Source of the DNA: Rhodopseudomonas infernalis
Lineage (GTDB): Bacteria > Pseudomonadota > Alphaproteobacteria > Rhizobiales > Xanthobacteraceae
Assembly: GCF_022271405.1 (NCBI RefSeq)
Contig: NZ_JAJNAL010000034.1
Coordinates: 7,501-55,714, forward strand
Length of the DNA stretch: 48,214 nt
Direction: 5' to 3'
The notes below the pieces were generated by a model that did no database searches, was not told where the DNA came from, and saw only the letters and a list, made by a program, of their open reading frames with translations. Shown piece after piece: positions 16,063 to 25,102 of the stretch (the stretch's first letter is position 1; each line of letters starts with the position of its first letter). Made by a program: the position numbers and the translations under genes.

Positions 16063-16563
16063 ATGGGCGAAGCGCCGAGCGGGCTTGCGGAGAAATCCGT
16101 ATTCCCGAAGTGGATCCGAGGGCCGCAGGACTTCGTCGGCGGACTCGCGCTTGTTGCGGTGGCAGCCTTCGCGTTGTGGGCGTCGAGCGATCTTCAAGGC
16201 ATGCAGGGTTTCTCGTTCGGCGCAGGTACCGCACCGCGCATCTTCGCCGTACTGCTCCTGTTGCTCGGCGCCGCACTGGCGGTCAGCGCCGTGCTCGTCG
16301 ACGGCGAGCCGATGGCCAAATTCCACTGGCGCGGGCCGTTGTTCGTCGGGCTCGCGATCCTGTCGTTCGCTGCGACGATTCGTCCGCTCGGCCTGATCAT
16401 CTCCGCGTTCGCCAGCTTCCTGATCGCCGCGCTCGGCACACCGGAGACGCGCTGGAAGCAAACCATCATCGTCGGCATCGCACTGACGACCGGGTGCAGC
16501 CTGCTGTTTCCGTACGCGCTCGGCCTGCCGATGCCGCTGTATCCCAACTTCCTGATGCGGTGA
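16063..16563 (+). CDS. tctB: Tripartite tricarboxylate transporter small membrane subunit (TctB)
   Basis: A 166-residue protein with four predicted helices (for example FVGGLALVAVAAFALWASSD and FAVLLLLLGAALAVSAVLVD). The segment FSFGAGTAPRIFAVLLL is typical of TctB, the small subunit of secondary TTT uptake systems. GGGAGGG at 16052-16058 precedes the chosen ATG at 16063; a GTG three bases earlier is also possible. It is followed after seven bases by tctA, and then by two binding-protein genes. Confidence 0.88.
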   Translation: MGEAPSGLAEKSVFPKWIRGPQDFVGGLALVAVAAFALWASSDLQGMQGFSFGAGTAPRIFAVLLLLLGAALAVSAVLVDGEPMAKFHWRGPLFVGLAILSFAATIRPLGLIISAFASFLIAALGTPETRWKQTIIVGIALTTGCSLLFPYALGLPMPLYPNFLMR

Positions 16564-16570
16564 GTGGGCG

Positions 16571-18088
16571 ATGCTTGATCTGTTCTCCAATCTCGCGCTC
16601 GGGTTCCAGGTCGCTGCTTCGCCGACCAATCTCGGCCTCTGCCTCGTCGGCGCACTGGTCGGCACGCTGGTCGGCGTGCTGCCCGGCATTGGCACGATCG
16701 CCACCGTCGCGATGTTGCTGCCGATCACGTTCGGACTGCCGCCGGTCGGCGCGCTGATCATGCTCGCCGGAATCTATTACGGCGCGCAGTATGGCGGCTC
16801 GACCACCTCGATCCTGGTCAACATTCCGGGCGAGGCCGGGTCCGTGGTGACCGCGCTGGACGGCTTCCAGATGGCGAAGCAGGGGCGCGCCGGCCCAGCG
16901 CTGGCGATCGCCGCGATCGGTTCGTTCTTCGCCGGTTGCGCCGCCACCGTGCTGATTGCAGTGCTCGGCGCGCCGCTGACGAAGCTGGCACTGGCGTTCG
17001 GTCCGGCCGAGTATTTCTCGCTGATGGTGCTCGGCCTGATCTTCGCGGTGGTGCTGGCGAAGGGCTCGGTTCTGAAGGCGATCGCCATGATCCTGCTGGG
17101 CCTGCTGCTGTCGATGGTCGGTTCCGATATTGAAACCGGGGCGTCGCGTATGACGTTCGGTATTCCAGAACTGGCCGACGGCCTCGGCTTCGCCACCGTC
17201 GCAATGGGCGTGTTCGGTTTCGCTGAAATCATCCGTAATCTCGATACGGGCGCGGAGTCCGACCGCGAATTGGTGCAACAGAAAATCACCGGACTGATGC
17301 CGACCCGCAAGGATCTGACGGACTCGGCCCCTGCGATCGCGCGCGGGACGGTGCTCGGATCGATCCTCGGCATCCTGCCGGGCGGCGGCGCGGTGATCGC
17401 GTCGTTTGCGGCCTACACGCTGGAGAAGAAGATCTCGCGGACGCCGCACCTGTTCGGCCGCGGTGCGATCCAAGGCGTCGCTGCGCCGGAAAGTGCCAAC
17501 AACGCCGCGGCGCAGACCTCGTTCATCCCGCTACTCACGCTGGGGATTCCGCCGAACGCCGTGATGGCGCTGATGGTCGGCGCGATGACCATCCACGGCA
17601 TCGTGCCGGGCCCGCAGGTGATGCAGAAGCAGCCGGAACTGGTCTGGGGCATGATCGCCTCGATGTGGATCGGCAATCTGATGCTGTTGATCATCAACCT
17701 GCCGCTGGTCGGCATCTGGGTGCGATTGCTGCGCGTGCCCTACCGCTTGTTGTTCCCGGTAATCGTCGTGTTCTGCGCGATCGGCATCTATTCGGTGAAC
17801 AATGCGCCGATGGATGTTGTGCTGGCCGGCGTGTTTGGCCTCGTCGGCTACTGGCTGGTCAAGCACGATTTCGAGCCGGCGCCGCTGCTGCTCGGCATGG
17901 TGCTGGGGCCGCTGATGGAAGAGAACCTGCGCCGTGCGCTGCTGATCTCGCGCGGCGACGCGACAGTGTTCGTCACGAGGCCGCTGTCGGCGACGCTGCT
18001 CGCCATCGCGGCGGGTCTGCTAATCCTGGCGGTGCTGCCCGCACTGCGGCGCAAGCGCGACGAAGTCTTCGTCGAGTCCGAGGGCTAG
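16571..18088 (+). CDS. tctA: Tripartite tricarboxylate transporter large permease (TctA)
   Basis: A 505-residue, roughly twelve-helix permease that uses the proton or sodium gradient to import carboxylates delivered by a TctC binding protein. Conserved family blocks are GVLPGIGTIATVAMLLPITF (near residue 35), YYGAQYGGSTTSILVNIPGE and LGILPGGGAVIASFAAYTLE. Others are GVAAPESANNAAAQTSFIPL with LTLGIPPNAVMALMVGAM, and LGPLMEENLRRALLISRGD near the C-terminus. Length is normal for the family. The ligand (citrate, phthalate-type aromatic acids, or others) is set by the binding proteins and cannot be read here. Confidence 0.95.
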   Translation: MLDLFSNLALGFQVAASPTNLGLCLVGALVGTLVGVLPGIGTIATVAMLLPITFGLPPVGALIMLAGIYYGAQYGGSTTSILVNIPGEAGSVVTALDGFQMAKQGRAGPALAIAAIGSFFAGCAATVLIAVLGAPLTKLALAFGPAEYFSLMVLGLIFAVVLAKGSVLKAIAMILLGLLLSMVGSDIETGASRMTFGIPELADGLGFATVAMGVFGFAEIIRNLDTGAESDRELVQQKITGLMPTRKDLTDSAPAIARGTVLGSILGILPGGGAVIASFAAYTLEKKISRTPHLFGRGAIQGVAAPESANNAAAQTSFIPLLTLGIPPNAVMALMVGAMTIHGIVPGPQVMQKQPELVWGMIASMWIGNLMLLIINLPLVGIWVRLLRVPYRLLFPVIVVFCAIGIYSVNNAPMDVVLAGVFGLVGYWLVKHDFEPAPLLLGMVLGPLMEENLRRALLISRGDATVFVTRPLSATLLAIAAGLLILAVLPALRRKRDEVFVESEG

Positions 18089-18187
18089 GGCGCCCGGCTG
18101 CGGCGTTACGCCACTCTGGTCGACTGTTAGTTGTTAGGATGTTGTTGCGCGCAAGAAAAATCCTGCAGGGCTTGGAGACATTTGACG

Positions 18188-19174
18188 ATGAAGTTGTTTG
18201 CTCGATTGCTGCGGCTTGGCCGCACCACGCTGGCAGCGGGCGCCATTCTGGCAACGCCGGCGCTCGCGGCTGACTATCCGACCCGCACCATTACGATGAT
18301 CGTACCGTTCGCGGCCGGCGGACCGACCGACGTGATCGCGCGCATCGTTGCGCAGCACATGTCGACCACGCTGGGGCAGGCGATCGTGATCGAGAACGTG
18401 GTGGGGGCCGGCGGCACCACCGCGACGACCCGCGCTGCCCGCGCAAATCCGGATGGCTACACCATCATCACCGGCCATATGGGCACCCACGCCGCAGCGG
18501 TGCCGCTTTATCCGAAGCTCGCCTACGATCCTCGCAAGGACTTTGCGCCGGTGTCGCTGCTTGCCGGCACGCCGATCCTGATCCTGGCTCGGACCGATTT
18601 CCCGCCCAAGGACCTCGCCGAGTTCATCACCTATAGCAAGGCCAACGGCGACAAGCTCAACGAGGCCCACGCGGGCGTCGGCTCAGTGTCCTACGTTTCC
18701 TGTCAGCTGCTGAATTCGGTGCTCGGCATCAAGCCGACGGGCGTACCGTTCAACGGCACCGGTCCGGCGATGAACGCGCTGGTCGGCAAGCAGGTCGACT
18801 TCATGTGCGACCAGATCGTCAACGCCGTTCCGCAGATCAACGGCGGCACCATCAAGGCCTACGCGATCGCCACGCCGACACGTAACCCCTCGCTCCCGAA
18901 TGTTCCGACCACGGCGGAAGCCGGGCTGCCTAACTTCCAGGCACAGGCCTGGAACGCGATCTTTGCACCGAAGGGCACGCCCGAGACGATCGTGGCGGCG
19001 CTCAACGCCGCGGCCATGAAGGCGCTCGACGACGACAACGTTCGTAAGCGGCTGCTCGATCTCGGCAGCGTCATTCCGGAACGGGGCGACCGCACCCCCG
19101 AAGCGCTCGGCAAACTGGTCGAATCCGAGATCGCCAAATGGACTCCGGTCCTCAAGGGAGCGGCGGCGAACTAG
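18188..19174 (+). CDS. TctC/Bug-family periplasmic binding protein (first copy)
   Basis: 328 residues with a clear signal peptide (MKLFARLLRLGRTTLAAGAI, ending in LATPALAA). The mature start DYPTRTITMIVPFAAGGPTD is typical of Bug receptors. GTHAAAVPLYPKLAYDP and GVPFNGTGPAMNALVGKQVD are the ligand-loop regions. It probably captures a carboxylate in the periplasm and hands it to TctA. The ATG at 18188 is preceded by GGAGA at 18174-18178 and gives a proper signal peptide. It lies about 100 bases after tctA and is paralogous to the next gene. Confidence 0.93.
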   Translation: MKLFARLLRLGRTTLAAGAILATPALAADYPTRTITMIVPFAAGGPTDVIARIVAQHMSTTLGQAIVIENVVGAGGTTATTRAARANPDGYTIITGHMGTHAAAVPLYPKLAYDPRKDFAPVSLLAGTPILILARTDFPPKDLAEFITYSKANGDKLNEAHAGVGSVSYVSCQLLNSVLGIKPTGVPFNGTGPAMNALVGKQVDFMCDQIVNAVPQINGGTIKAYAIATPTRNPSLPNVPTTAEAGLPNFQAQAWNAIFAPKGTPETIVAALNAAAMKALDDDNVRKRLLDLGSVIPERGDRTPEALGKLVESEIAKWTPVLKGAAAN

Positions 19175-19387
19175 CTGTACGGTCGCCGCTCGAGCAGATA
19201 TCCGCCGATCGCGCCGAAAGGCTGCTGTCGGCGGGCCGGCTAAGCATGATATTCACTCGGTGAGTTAGCGCGGAGCGCCTAGCGTCCGCCAGAGTATGGC
19301 GGTCCGTCGGCCCAGATCAGGTGATCCGGGAAAGTCGACTGCAACAAGATATTTCGAGATTACGACCTCATTTACTGGAGACGGACG

Positions 19388-20398
19388 ATGCTTTGGTTCG
19401 CTCAGGCGGCAGCGCTCGGGCGCGTGGCGGCTGTGATCGCCGCCACGGTGGTGTTTCCGCTATTGGTGTCAGGGCCGGCTGTTGCCCAGCAAACGCCCGG
19501 CTATCCGTCGCGCCCGATCACGTTGATTGTGCCCTTCGCTAAAGGCGGGCCCACCGACGTTGTGGCCCGCCTGATCTCAGCCGAGATGACGAAGTCACTG
19601 CGCCAACCGGTCGTCGTCGAGAATGTCACCGGGGCCGGAGGTACGATCGGGACGCTGCGGGCCGCGCAGGCGCTGCCGGACGGCTACACGCTGGTGCTCG
19701 GTCACATGGGCACCCATGCGGCCGCGGTCGCGCTATACCCCAAGCTCGGCTATCGCCCGGATGTCGATTTTGCGCCGGTCGCGCTGGTTGCACGGATGCC
19801 GGTGCTGCTGCTGGCTCGGCGCGGCTTCCCGGCGTCGAACCTCGCTGAATTCCTCGCCTATATTCGTGGCCATCAGGACCGGATCAACGTCGCGCATGCG
19901 GGGATCGGCTCGGTCTCTTACGCGTCCTGCATGCTGCTCAACCATCTCCTCGACATCAATCCCACCGGCGTGCCATTCAACGGCACGGGTCCGGCGATGG
20001 ATGCGCTGGTCGCCGGCCAGGTCGATTACATGTGCGATCAGATCGTCAACGCGGTACTGCCGCTCCGCACAGAGGTGATCAAGGCGTACGCGATTGCCAG
20101 CGCAGATCGCGACCCGGCCGTGCCGGAGGTGCCGACGGCGGCGGAAGCCGGCCTGCCGCAGTTCCAGGTCGAGGCCTGGAATGCGGTGTTTGCGCCGAAA
20201 AATACCGCAACGGAGATCGTTCACATCCTGAATGCCGCGGTGGTCCATGCACTCGACCAGCCGGAGGTCAGGGCACCGATGACCGGTCTCGGCGGTGTGA
20301 TTCCGCCGCCCGATCAACGCACCCCGGGGGCATTGGCAGCTCTTGTGGCTGCCGAATTGCCGAAATGGCGCCAGATGCTCAAGCGGCCGCTTCCCTGA
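19388..20398 (+). CDS. TctC/Bug-family periplasmic binding protein (second copy)
   Basis: 336 residues with a signal peptide ending near GPAVAQQ, then the Bug start YPSRPITLIVPFAKGGPTDV. It parallels the upstream gene along its whole length, with shared blocks GHMGTHAAAVALYPKLGY, GIGSVSYASCMLLNHLLDIN, GVPFNGTGPAMDALVAGQVD and MCDQIVNAV, so it arose by tandem duplication. The two have diverged at many positions. A GGAG about ten bases before the ATG serves as ribosome binding site. A 213-base gap separates it from the first copy, so it may have its own promoter. No gene is seen in that gap. Confidence 0.92.
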   Translation: MLWFAQAAALGRVAAVIAATVVFPLLVSGPAVAQQTPGYPSRPITLIVPFAKGGPTDVVARLISAEMTKSLRQPVVVENVTGAGGTIGTLRAAQALPDGYTLVLGHMGTHAAAVALYPKLGYRPDVDFAPVALVARMPVLLLARRGFPASNLAEFLAYIRGHQDRINVAHAGIGSVSYASCMLLNHLLDINPTGVPFNGTGPAMDALVAGQVDYMCDQIVNAVLPLRTEVIKAYAIASADRDPAVPEVPTAAEAGLPQFQVEAWNAVFAPKNTATEIVHILNAAVVHALDQPEVRAPMTGLGGVIPPPDQRTPGALAALVAAELPKWRQMLKRPLP

Positions 20399-20551
20399 CA
20401 AAGTGGTTTGCAAGGCTTCGGCGGGCCGGATAGGCCTTTGTGGATGGACGCCTTGGGGGTAATTTCAGCGCCGAGTCCATGATCTGCAGCCCCGTCCCGG
20501 AGCCGTCGCCAACGGCGGCGAGGATGGCGCTACCGCGAGCACGCAAAGCCC

Positions 20552-21346
20552 ATGATCCAGTACCACGACCTGCTCGAACGCATCCTCGCCGACGGCGCGA
20601 ACAAGACCGACCGGACCGGCACCGGAACGCTGTCGGTGTTCGGCCATCAGATGCGGTTCAACCTGGCGGCCGGGTTTCCGATGCTGACCACGAAACGGTT
20701 GCCGCTGAAAGCGATCGTGCACGAATTGCTGTGGTTTCTGCGGGGCGACACCAACATCAAATATCTGCACGATCACGGCGTGACGATCTGGGACGAATGG
20801 GCAGACGCCAATGGCGATCTTGGCCCGGTCTACGGCGCCCAGTGGCGCTCATGGCCGACCGCCGATGGCGGCTCGATCGACCAGATCGCGAACGTCGTCG
20901 AGATGATCAAGCGCAGTCCGGACTCGCGCCGGCTGATCGTCACCGCGTGGAATCCGGCAGACGTCGAGAAGATGGCGCTACCGCCGTGCCACTGCCTGTT
21001 CCAGTTCTACGTCGCGAACGGCAAGCTGTCGTGTCAGCTCTATCAGCGCTCAGCCGACGTGTTTCTCGGCGTGCCGTTCAACATCGCGTCCTACGCGCTG
21101 CTGACCATGATGGTGGCGCAAGTCACCGGGCTAAAGCCGGGCGAGTTCATCCACACGCTCGGCGACGCGCATCTGTATTCCAACCATCTGGAGCAGGCCC
21201 GGCTGCAGCTGACGCGCTCGCCGCGCCCGCTGCCGGCGATGTCGATCAACCCCGACGTGAAGGACATCTTCGGCTTCCGCTACGAAGACTTCACGCTCCA
21301 CGGCTACGATCCCCATCCGCATATCAAGGCCGAGGTGGCGGTGTGA
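20552..21346 (+). CDS. thyA: Thymidylate synthase
   Basis: 264 residues, the same length as the E. coli enzyme. It makes dTMP from dUMP and methylene-tetrahydrofolate, yielding dihydrofolate. The active-site cysteine is at 146 in [78 protein letters not shown] and the C-terminal [10 protein letters not shown] are all canonical. Three bases after its stop a HEPN-like gene starts. Dihydrofolate reductase follows two genes later, so the four form one operon in which the first and last enzymes share the folate cycle. Confidence 0.98.
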   Translation: MIQYHDLLERILADGANKTDRTGTGTLSVFGHQMRFNLAAGFPMLTTKRLPLKAIVHELLWFLRGDTNIKYLHDHGVTIWDEWADANGDLGPVYGAQWRSWPTADGGSIDQIANVVEMIKRSPDSRRLIVTAWNPADVEKMALPPCHCLFQFYVANGKLSCQLYQRSADVFLGVPFNIASYALLTMMVAQVTGLKPGEFIHTLGDAHLYSNHLEQARLQLTRSPRPLPAMSINPDVKDIFGFRYEDFTLHGYDPHPHIKAEVAV

Positions 21347-21349
21347 CCG

Positions 21350-21769
21350 ATGGCCATCTTGTCGCGGACGTCTCTGCAAGAAGCAGCTATCGTCAAAATC
21401 GACGATGCCCGCTTGCTGTTCGAGAACAGCCGCTGGTCGAATGCTTACTATCTCTATGGGTACGGGATTGAGTTAGCCCTGAAGGCGTGTATCGCGCGTC
21501 AGATCTTGGCTGAAACAGTGCCAGATCCCAGCATCCTCAAAGGGTTTCTCGATCATAATTTTGGACGACTGATCTCACTTTCGGGCTTGGCCGAGCCCCT
21601 GAAAGTGATGAGACTGGATCCGGAATTCGACAGCCGCTGGTCGATTTTGACCGAATGGTCGGTGGAGTCGAGATATGACGCGATCGGCTCGGTGACTGCC
21701 ACCGCAATGCAGGATGCGATCGAGAGCCCAACGCACGGAGTGTTCCCATGGCTGAAGCAGCACTGGTAG
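21350..21769 (+). CDS. HEPN-like domain protein between thyA and folA
   Basis: 139 residues. The segment WSNAYYLYGYGIELALKACI (about 29-48) matches the first core helix of HEPN proteins, in which paired genes read like YLAGYAVECALKA. FLDHNFGRLISLSGL (about 66-80) matches the HDLxxLLxLAGL helix. WSVESRY (103-109) matches the usual WxxExRY. The nuclease motif R-x4-6-H is not seen, so RNase activity is doubtful or uses other residues. It starts three bases after the thyA stop and overlaps the next gene by 22 bases, so the pair is co-translated. HEPN proteins often act as toxins or defence effectors with an adjacent partner. The partner here is not an MNT nucleotidyltransferase. Confidence 0.7.
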   Translation: MAILSRTSLQEAAIVKIDDARLLFENSRWSNAYYLYGYGIELALKACIARQILAETVPDPSILKGFLDHNFGRLISLSGLAEPLKVMRLDPEFDSRWSILTEWSVESRYDAIGSVTATAMQDAIESPTHGVFPWLKQHW

Positions 21770-22134
21770 AATCAGATATCCAGATGGGACAGGAACTCTT
21801 GGGGATCCTGGATGCAGCCTCGTTTCCTGTCACGGGAGCCGCATGGGTTTACTACGCAGATGCCGGCGAATGGCGCTTGCTCATCCGAACTCCGCGGGCC
21901 GAGAAAGATTTGCTTGGTGCGCTCCGAGAAGTGGCAGGGGCAATGGACGCTGCCGGGGACCTGAGAAGCCGTATCGATTTGGCTCGCATCAAATTGGTGC
22001 CACCAAAGGACAAAGTCTTGGCAGCTATCGGGAGTGTCGTGAGAGTTGACGGAGCCTCGACGATCCGCTTCAGCCGGAACATGATCAATGGCATCCTGAT
22101 CGACGATGCCCTGATTTATCGGCTTGCCGCTTGA
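21748..22134 (+). CDS. Conserved protein of unknown function, partner of the HEPN-like gene
   Basis: 128 residues, acidic at the N-terminus. Notable stretches are LLGILDAASFPVTGAAWVYY, EWRLLIRTPRAEKDLLGALR, ARIKLVPPKDKVLAAIGSVV and the end NMINGILIDDALIYRLAA. I recall similar uncharacterised proteins with the pattern FPVTAALW...EWRLVIATP...GNTINGVYIEDAYIYRL in other bacteria, which suggests a real, widespread family without an assigned function. No signal peptide, membrane helix or nucleotide-binding motif is visible. It overlaps the HEPN-like gene by 22 bases, and its stop overlaps the folA start (TGATG). An antitoxin or modulator role is inferred from gene order only. Confidence 0.65.
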   Translation: MAEAALVESDIQMGQELLGILDAASFPVTGAAWVYYADAGEWRLLIRTPRAEKDLLGALREVAGAMDAAGDLRSRIDLARIKLVPPKDKVLAAIGSVVRVDGASTIRFSRNMINGILIDDALIYRLAA

Positions 22135-22655
22135 TGCCGCTGATGGATCTGTGCCTCGTCGTCGCCGTGGCCGAGAATGGCGTGATCGGGCAGGGCAACG
22201 CCATCCCGTGGCGGCTGAAATCCGATCTGCAGCGGTTCAAGGCGATCACGCTGAACAAGCCGGTGCTCATGGGCCGCAAGACCTATCAGTCGATTGGCCG
22301 TCCGTTACCTGGGCGTACTAACATCGTGGTTACCCGCGACGCTGCGTTTAAGGCCCGTGGCGTGGTGGCGGCGCCGTCGTTCGAAGCTGCCGAACAGGTC
22401 GCGATTGGCGATGCGCTGCGGCGTTTTGCCACCGAAATCGTGGTGATCGGCGGCGCCGAGATCTACGCTCACTGGTTGCCGTTCGCCTCGCGTATCGAAT
22501 TGACCGAAGTGCACGCGAGTCCCGAGGGCGATACCACATTCCCCACGATCGACCGGGCGCAATGGCAGGAGGTCGCGCGCGAGCGCCAAGCCGCCGGCCC
22601 TGCCGATACGGCCGACTTCTCATATGTGACCTATCGACGCTGCACTGCACGTTAA
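22134..22655 (+). CDS. folA: Dihydrofolate reductase
   Basis: 173 residues. It reduces dihydrofolate to tetrahydrofolate with NADPH and is the target of trimethoprim. The N-terminal LCLVVAVAENGVIGQGNAIP, then WRLKSDLQRFK, carries the catalytic acidic residue (D in KSDLQRF). KPVLMGRKTYQSIGRPLPGR and the glycine pair of VVIGGAEIYAHWLP bind NADPH. The start ATG at 22134 overlaps the stop of the upstream gene (TGATG); a second ATG nine bases on is an alternative. It closes the loop with thyA, which produces dihydrofolate, although two unrelated small genes separate them. Confidence 0.97.
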   Translation: MPLMDLCLVVAVAENGVIGQGNAIPWRLKSDLQRFKAITLNKPVLMGRKTYQSIGRPLPGRTNIVVTRDAAFKARGVVAAPSFEAAEQVAIGDALRRFATEIVVIGGAEIYAHWLPFASRIELTEVHASPEGDTTFPTIDRAQWQEVARERQAAGPADTADFSYVTYRRCTAR

Positions 22656-22807
22656 CCTTGGCGGCGCGTGCCTTCGCATTGACAAACCTGTGTCCAGACA
22701 TAGTTCGCGACAGAGACGACGCGCGTTGTGCCTGCCCGGGCTGTCCCCTATAAAGCCGTGCACAAATTGTGGTCCGCATGATCGCCGGGCCACCGAGGAG
22801 ATTGTTG

Positions 22808-23974
22808 ATGCCGTGGAAGAATCAAGGTGGAGGCCCGTGGGGTTCTGGTCCGAAGGGGCCTTGGGGCTCGGGGCCGCAATCATCGGGTCCACGGCCGCCT
22901 GATCTGGAAGACCTGCTTCGCCGCGGGCAGGACCGGCTGCAGCAGATGCTGCCCGGCGGCTATTTCAGCGGGCTCGGCATCGCCATCGCGGTGCTCGGCG
23001 CGCTGACGATCTGGGGCCTGTCCGGCTTCTTCCGCGTGCAGTCCGAAGAGCTCGGCGTCGTGCTGCGCTTCGGCAAGCACGTCCGCACCGTGCAGCCGGG
23101 TCTGAACTACCACCTGCCGTATCCGATCGAGACCGTGCTGCTGCCGAAGGCGCTGCGCGTGTCGACGATCAGCATCGGCATGACGCTGATCAGCGATCCG
23201 GCCCGGCGCGGCACCACGGTGCGCGACGTGCCTGAGGAAAGCCTGATGCTGACCGGCGACGAGAACATCGTCGATGTCGACTTCACCGTGTTGTGGCGCA
23301 TCAAGCCCGACGGTGTCGGCGACTTCCTGTTCAACATCCAGAATCCGGAGGGCACCGTGAAGGCGGTGGCCGAGAGCGCGATGCGCGAAGTGATCGGGCG
23401 CTCCAACATTCAGCCGATCCTGACCGGCGCGCGGACCACGATCGAGAGCGGCGTGCAGGAACTGATGCAGAAGACGCTCGACAGCTACGGCGCCGGCGTC
23501 CTGGTGCAGCAGGTGCAGATGCAGAAGGTCGACCCGCCGCAGCAGGTCATCGATGCGTTCCGCGACGTTCAGGCCGCCCGCGCCGACCTCGAGCGCTTGC
23601 AGAACGAAGCGCAGACTTATGCCAACCGCGTCATCCCCGACGCCAAGGGCCGCGCCTCGCAGATCATCCAGAACGCCGAAGGCTACAAGGGCCAGGCGGT
23701 CGCCGAGGCCAAGGGCCAGAGCGCTCGCTTTCTCGACGTCTACGAAGAATACAGGAAGGCTCCCGACGTGACGCGTGAGCGTATCTATCTCGAAACCATG
23801 GAGCGCGTGCTCGGCCCGGCCGAGAAGCTGGTCTACGATTCAGGGTCCGGACCGGGCGGAGGCCAGGGCGTGGTGCCGTATCTGCCGCTCAGCGAGCTCA
23901 GCCCGCGCCGGCAGCAGCAGGCCCCGGCCGCGCAGCAGCCGCAGGCTCCGCAGACTCAGGGAGGCACCCGATGA
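22808..23974 (+). CDS. hflK: HflK, SPFH-domain membrane protein
   Basis: 388 residues. A Gly/Pro/Trp-rich N-terminus (MPWKNQGGGPWGSGPKGPWG) is typical of HflK. A transmembrane helix at about 54-75 (GLGIAIAVLGALTIWGLSGF) is followed by the SPFH/band-7 domain (SEELGVVLRFGKHVRTVQPG) and a coiled-coil region rich in Ala/Glu/Lys/Arg. The Gln/Pro-rich tail ends at the hflC overlap. HflK and HflC form a large cage around the FtsH protease in the inner membrane and modulate its access to substrates. GAGGAG at 22795-22800 supports the ATG at 22808. Confidence 0.96.
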   Translation: MPWKNQGGGPWGSGPKGPWGSGPQSSGPRPPDLEDLLRRGQDRLQQMLPGGYFSGLGIAIAVLGALTIWGLSGFFRVQSEELGVVLRFGKHVRTVQPGLNYHLPYPIETVLLPKALRVSTISIGMTLISDPARRGTTVRDVPEESLMLTGDENIVDVDFTVLWRIKPDGVGDFLFNIQNPEGTVKAVAESAMREVIGRSNIQPILTGARTTIESGVQELMQKTLDSYGAGVLVQQVQMQKVDPPQQVIDAFRDVQAARADLERLQNEAQTYANRVIPDAKGRASQIIQNAEGYKGQAVAEAKGQSARFLDVYEEYRKAPDVTRERIYLETMERVLGPAEKLVYDSGSGPGGGQGVVPYLPLSELSPRRQQQAPAAQQPQAPQTQGGTR

Positions 23975-24942
23975 GAGCCGGTATTGCGGGCATTGTCGGC
24001 CTGATCCTTCTCCTGGTCGTCGTCATCGTCGGCTGGTCGTCGCTGTTCACCGTGCGCCAGACCGAGCAGGTGCTGCTGGTTCGCCTCGGCGAGCCGGTCC
24101 GCGTGGTCACTGAGCCGGGCCTGCACTTCAAGGCGCCGTTCATCGACTCGGTGATCAGCATCGACAAGCGGATCCTCGACCTCGAAAATCCGTCGCAGGA
24201 AGTGATCGCGTCGGACCAGAAGCGGCTCGTGGTGGACGCCTTCGCGCGCTACCGCATCCGCAACGCGCTGCGCTTCTATCAGAGCGTCGGCTCGATCCCG
24301 GCCGCCAACATCCAGCTGACCACGCTGCTCAACGCCGCGCTTCGCCGCGTGCTCGGCGAGGTCACCTTCATTCAGGTGGTGCGGGACGAGCGTGAAGGTC
24401 TGATGCAGCGGATCCGCACCCAGCTCGACCGCGAGGCCGAAAACTACGGCATCTCGGTTGTCGACGTCCGGATCCGCCGCGCCGATCTGCCGGACCAGAA
24501 CAGCCAGGCCGTGTATCAGCGGATGCAGACCGAGCGTCAGCGCGAAGCCGCCGAGTTCCGCGCCCAGGGCGGCCAGAAGGCGCAGGAGATCCGCTCCAAG
24601 GCGGATCGCGAGGCGACCGTCATCGTCGCCGAAGCCAACTCGCAGGCCGAAGAAATCCGCGGTTCGGGCGACGCCGAGCGCAACCGTCTGTTCGCCGCGG
24701 CCTATTCCAGGGATCCGGAGTTCTTCGCTTTCTATCGCTCGATGTCGGCTTACGACAACGCGCTGAAGAGCTCGGACACCCGCTATCTGCTGCGGCCGGA
24801 TTCCGACTTCTTCCGGTTCTTCGGCGCTGCGGGCGGTCGTAACGGCACCTCGACCTCGGCGGCTGCGCCCGCGCGGCCGGCGGCGGCTCCGTCCACGGCG
24901 CCTGCGGTGACGGAGCCGGCGGCACCGGCCCCGGCGCGGTAG
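23971..24942 (+). CDS. hflC: HflC, SPFH-domain membrane protein
   Basis: 323 residues, overlapping hflK by four bases (ATGA). An N-terminal helix (GIAGIVGLILLLVVVIVGWS) is followed by the band-7 domain (VRQTEQVLLVRLGEPVRVVT). The family-conserved YGISVVDVRIRRADLPDQNS and the stretch RDPEFFAFYRSMSAYDNALK are present. The C-terminal region after LLRPDSDFFRFFG is Ala/Pro-rich and longer than in E. coli. It partners HflK in the FtsH-associated complex. Confidence 0.96.
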   Translation: MRAGIAGIVGLILLLVVVIVGWSSLFTVRQTEQVLLVRLGEPVRVVTEPGLHFKAPFIDSVISIDKRILDLENPSQEVIASDQKRLVVDAFARYRIRNALRFYQSVGSIPAANIQLTTLLNAALRRVLGEVTFIQVVRDEREGLMQRIRTQLDREAENYGISVVDVRIRRADLPDQNSQAVYQRMQTERQREAAEFRAQGGQKAQEIRSKADREATVIVAEANSQAEEIRGSGDAERNRLFAAAYSRDPEFFAFYRSMSAYDNALKSSDTRYLLRPDSDFFRFFGAAGGRNGTSTSAAAPARPAAAPSTAPAVTEPAAPAPAR

Positions 24943-25102
24943 CGCTGCAGTCGCGAATAGCTGTCGGGCGGGAATGCGTTTTGCGTTCCCCTCGGCGGTC
25001 GATTAGAACAGCCGCAAGACAGGGGCGCGGGCCGCAGGGTCCGCGCTTCTTCAATTGCAGCGCAGGCGGGGACCGACCCGCCGGCCGGGAGGAGCCAGTC
25101 GT

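Noticed and set aside
21748-22134. MNT-type nucleotidyltransferase antitoxin for the HEPN-like gene
   Set aside because: The G-S-x-A/x-G...D-x-D signature of MNT proteins is absent; the protein belongs to another, unnamed family.
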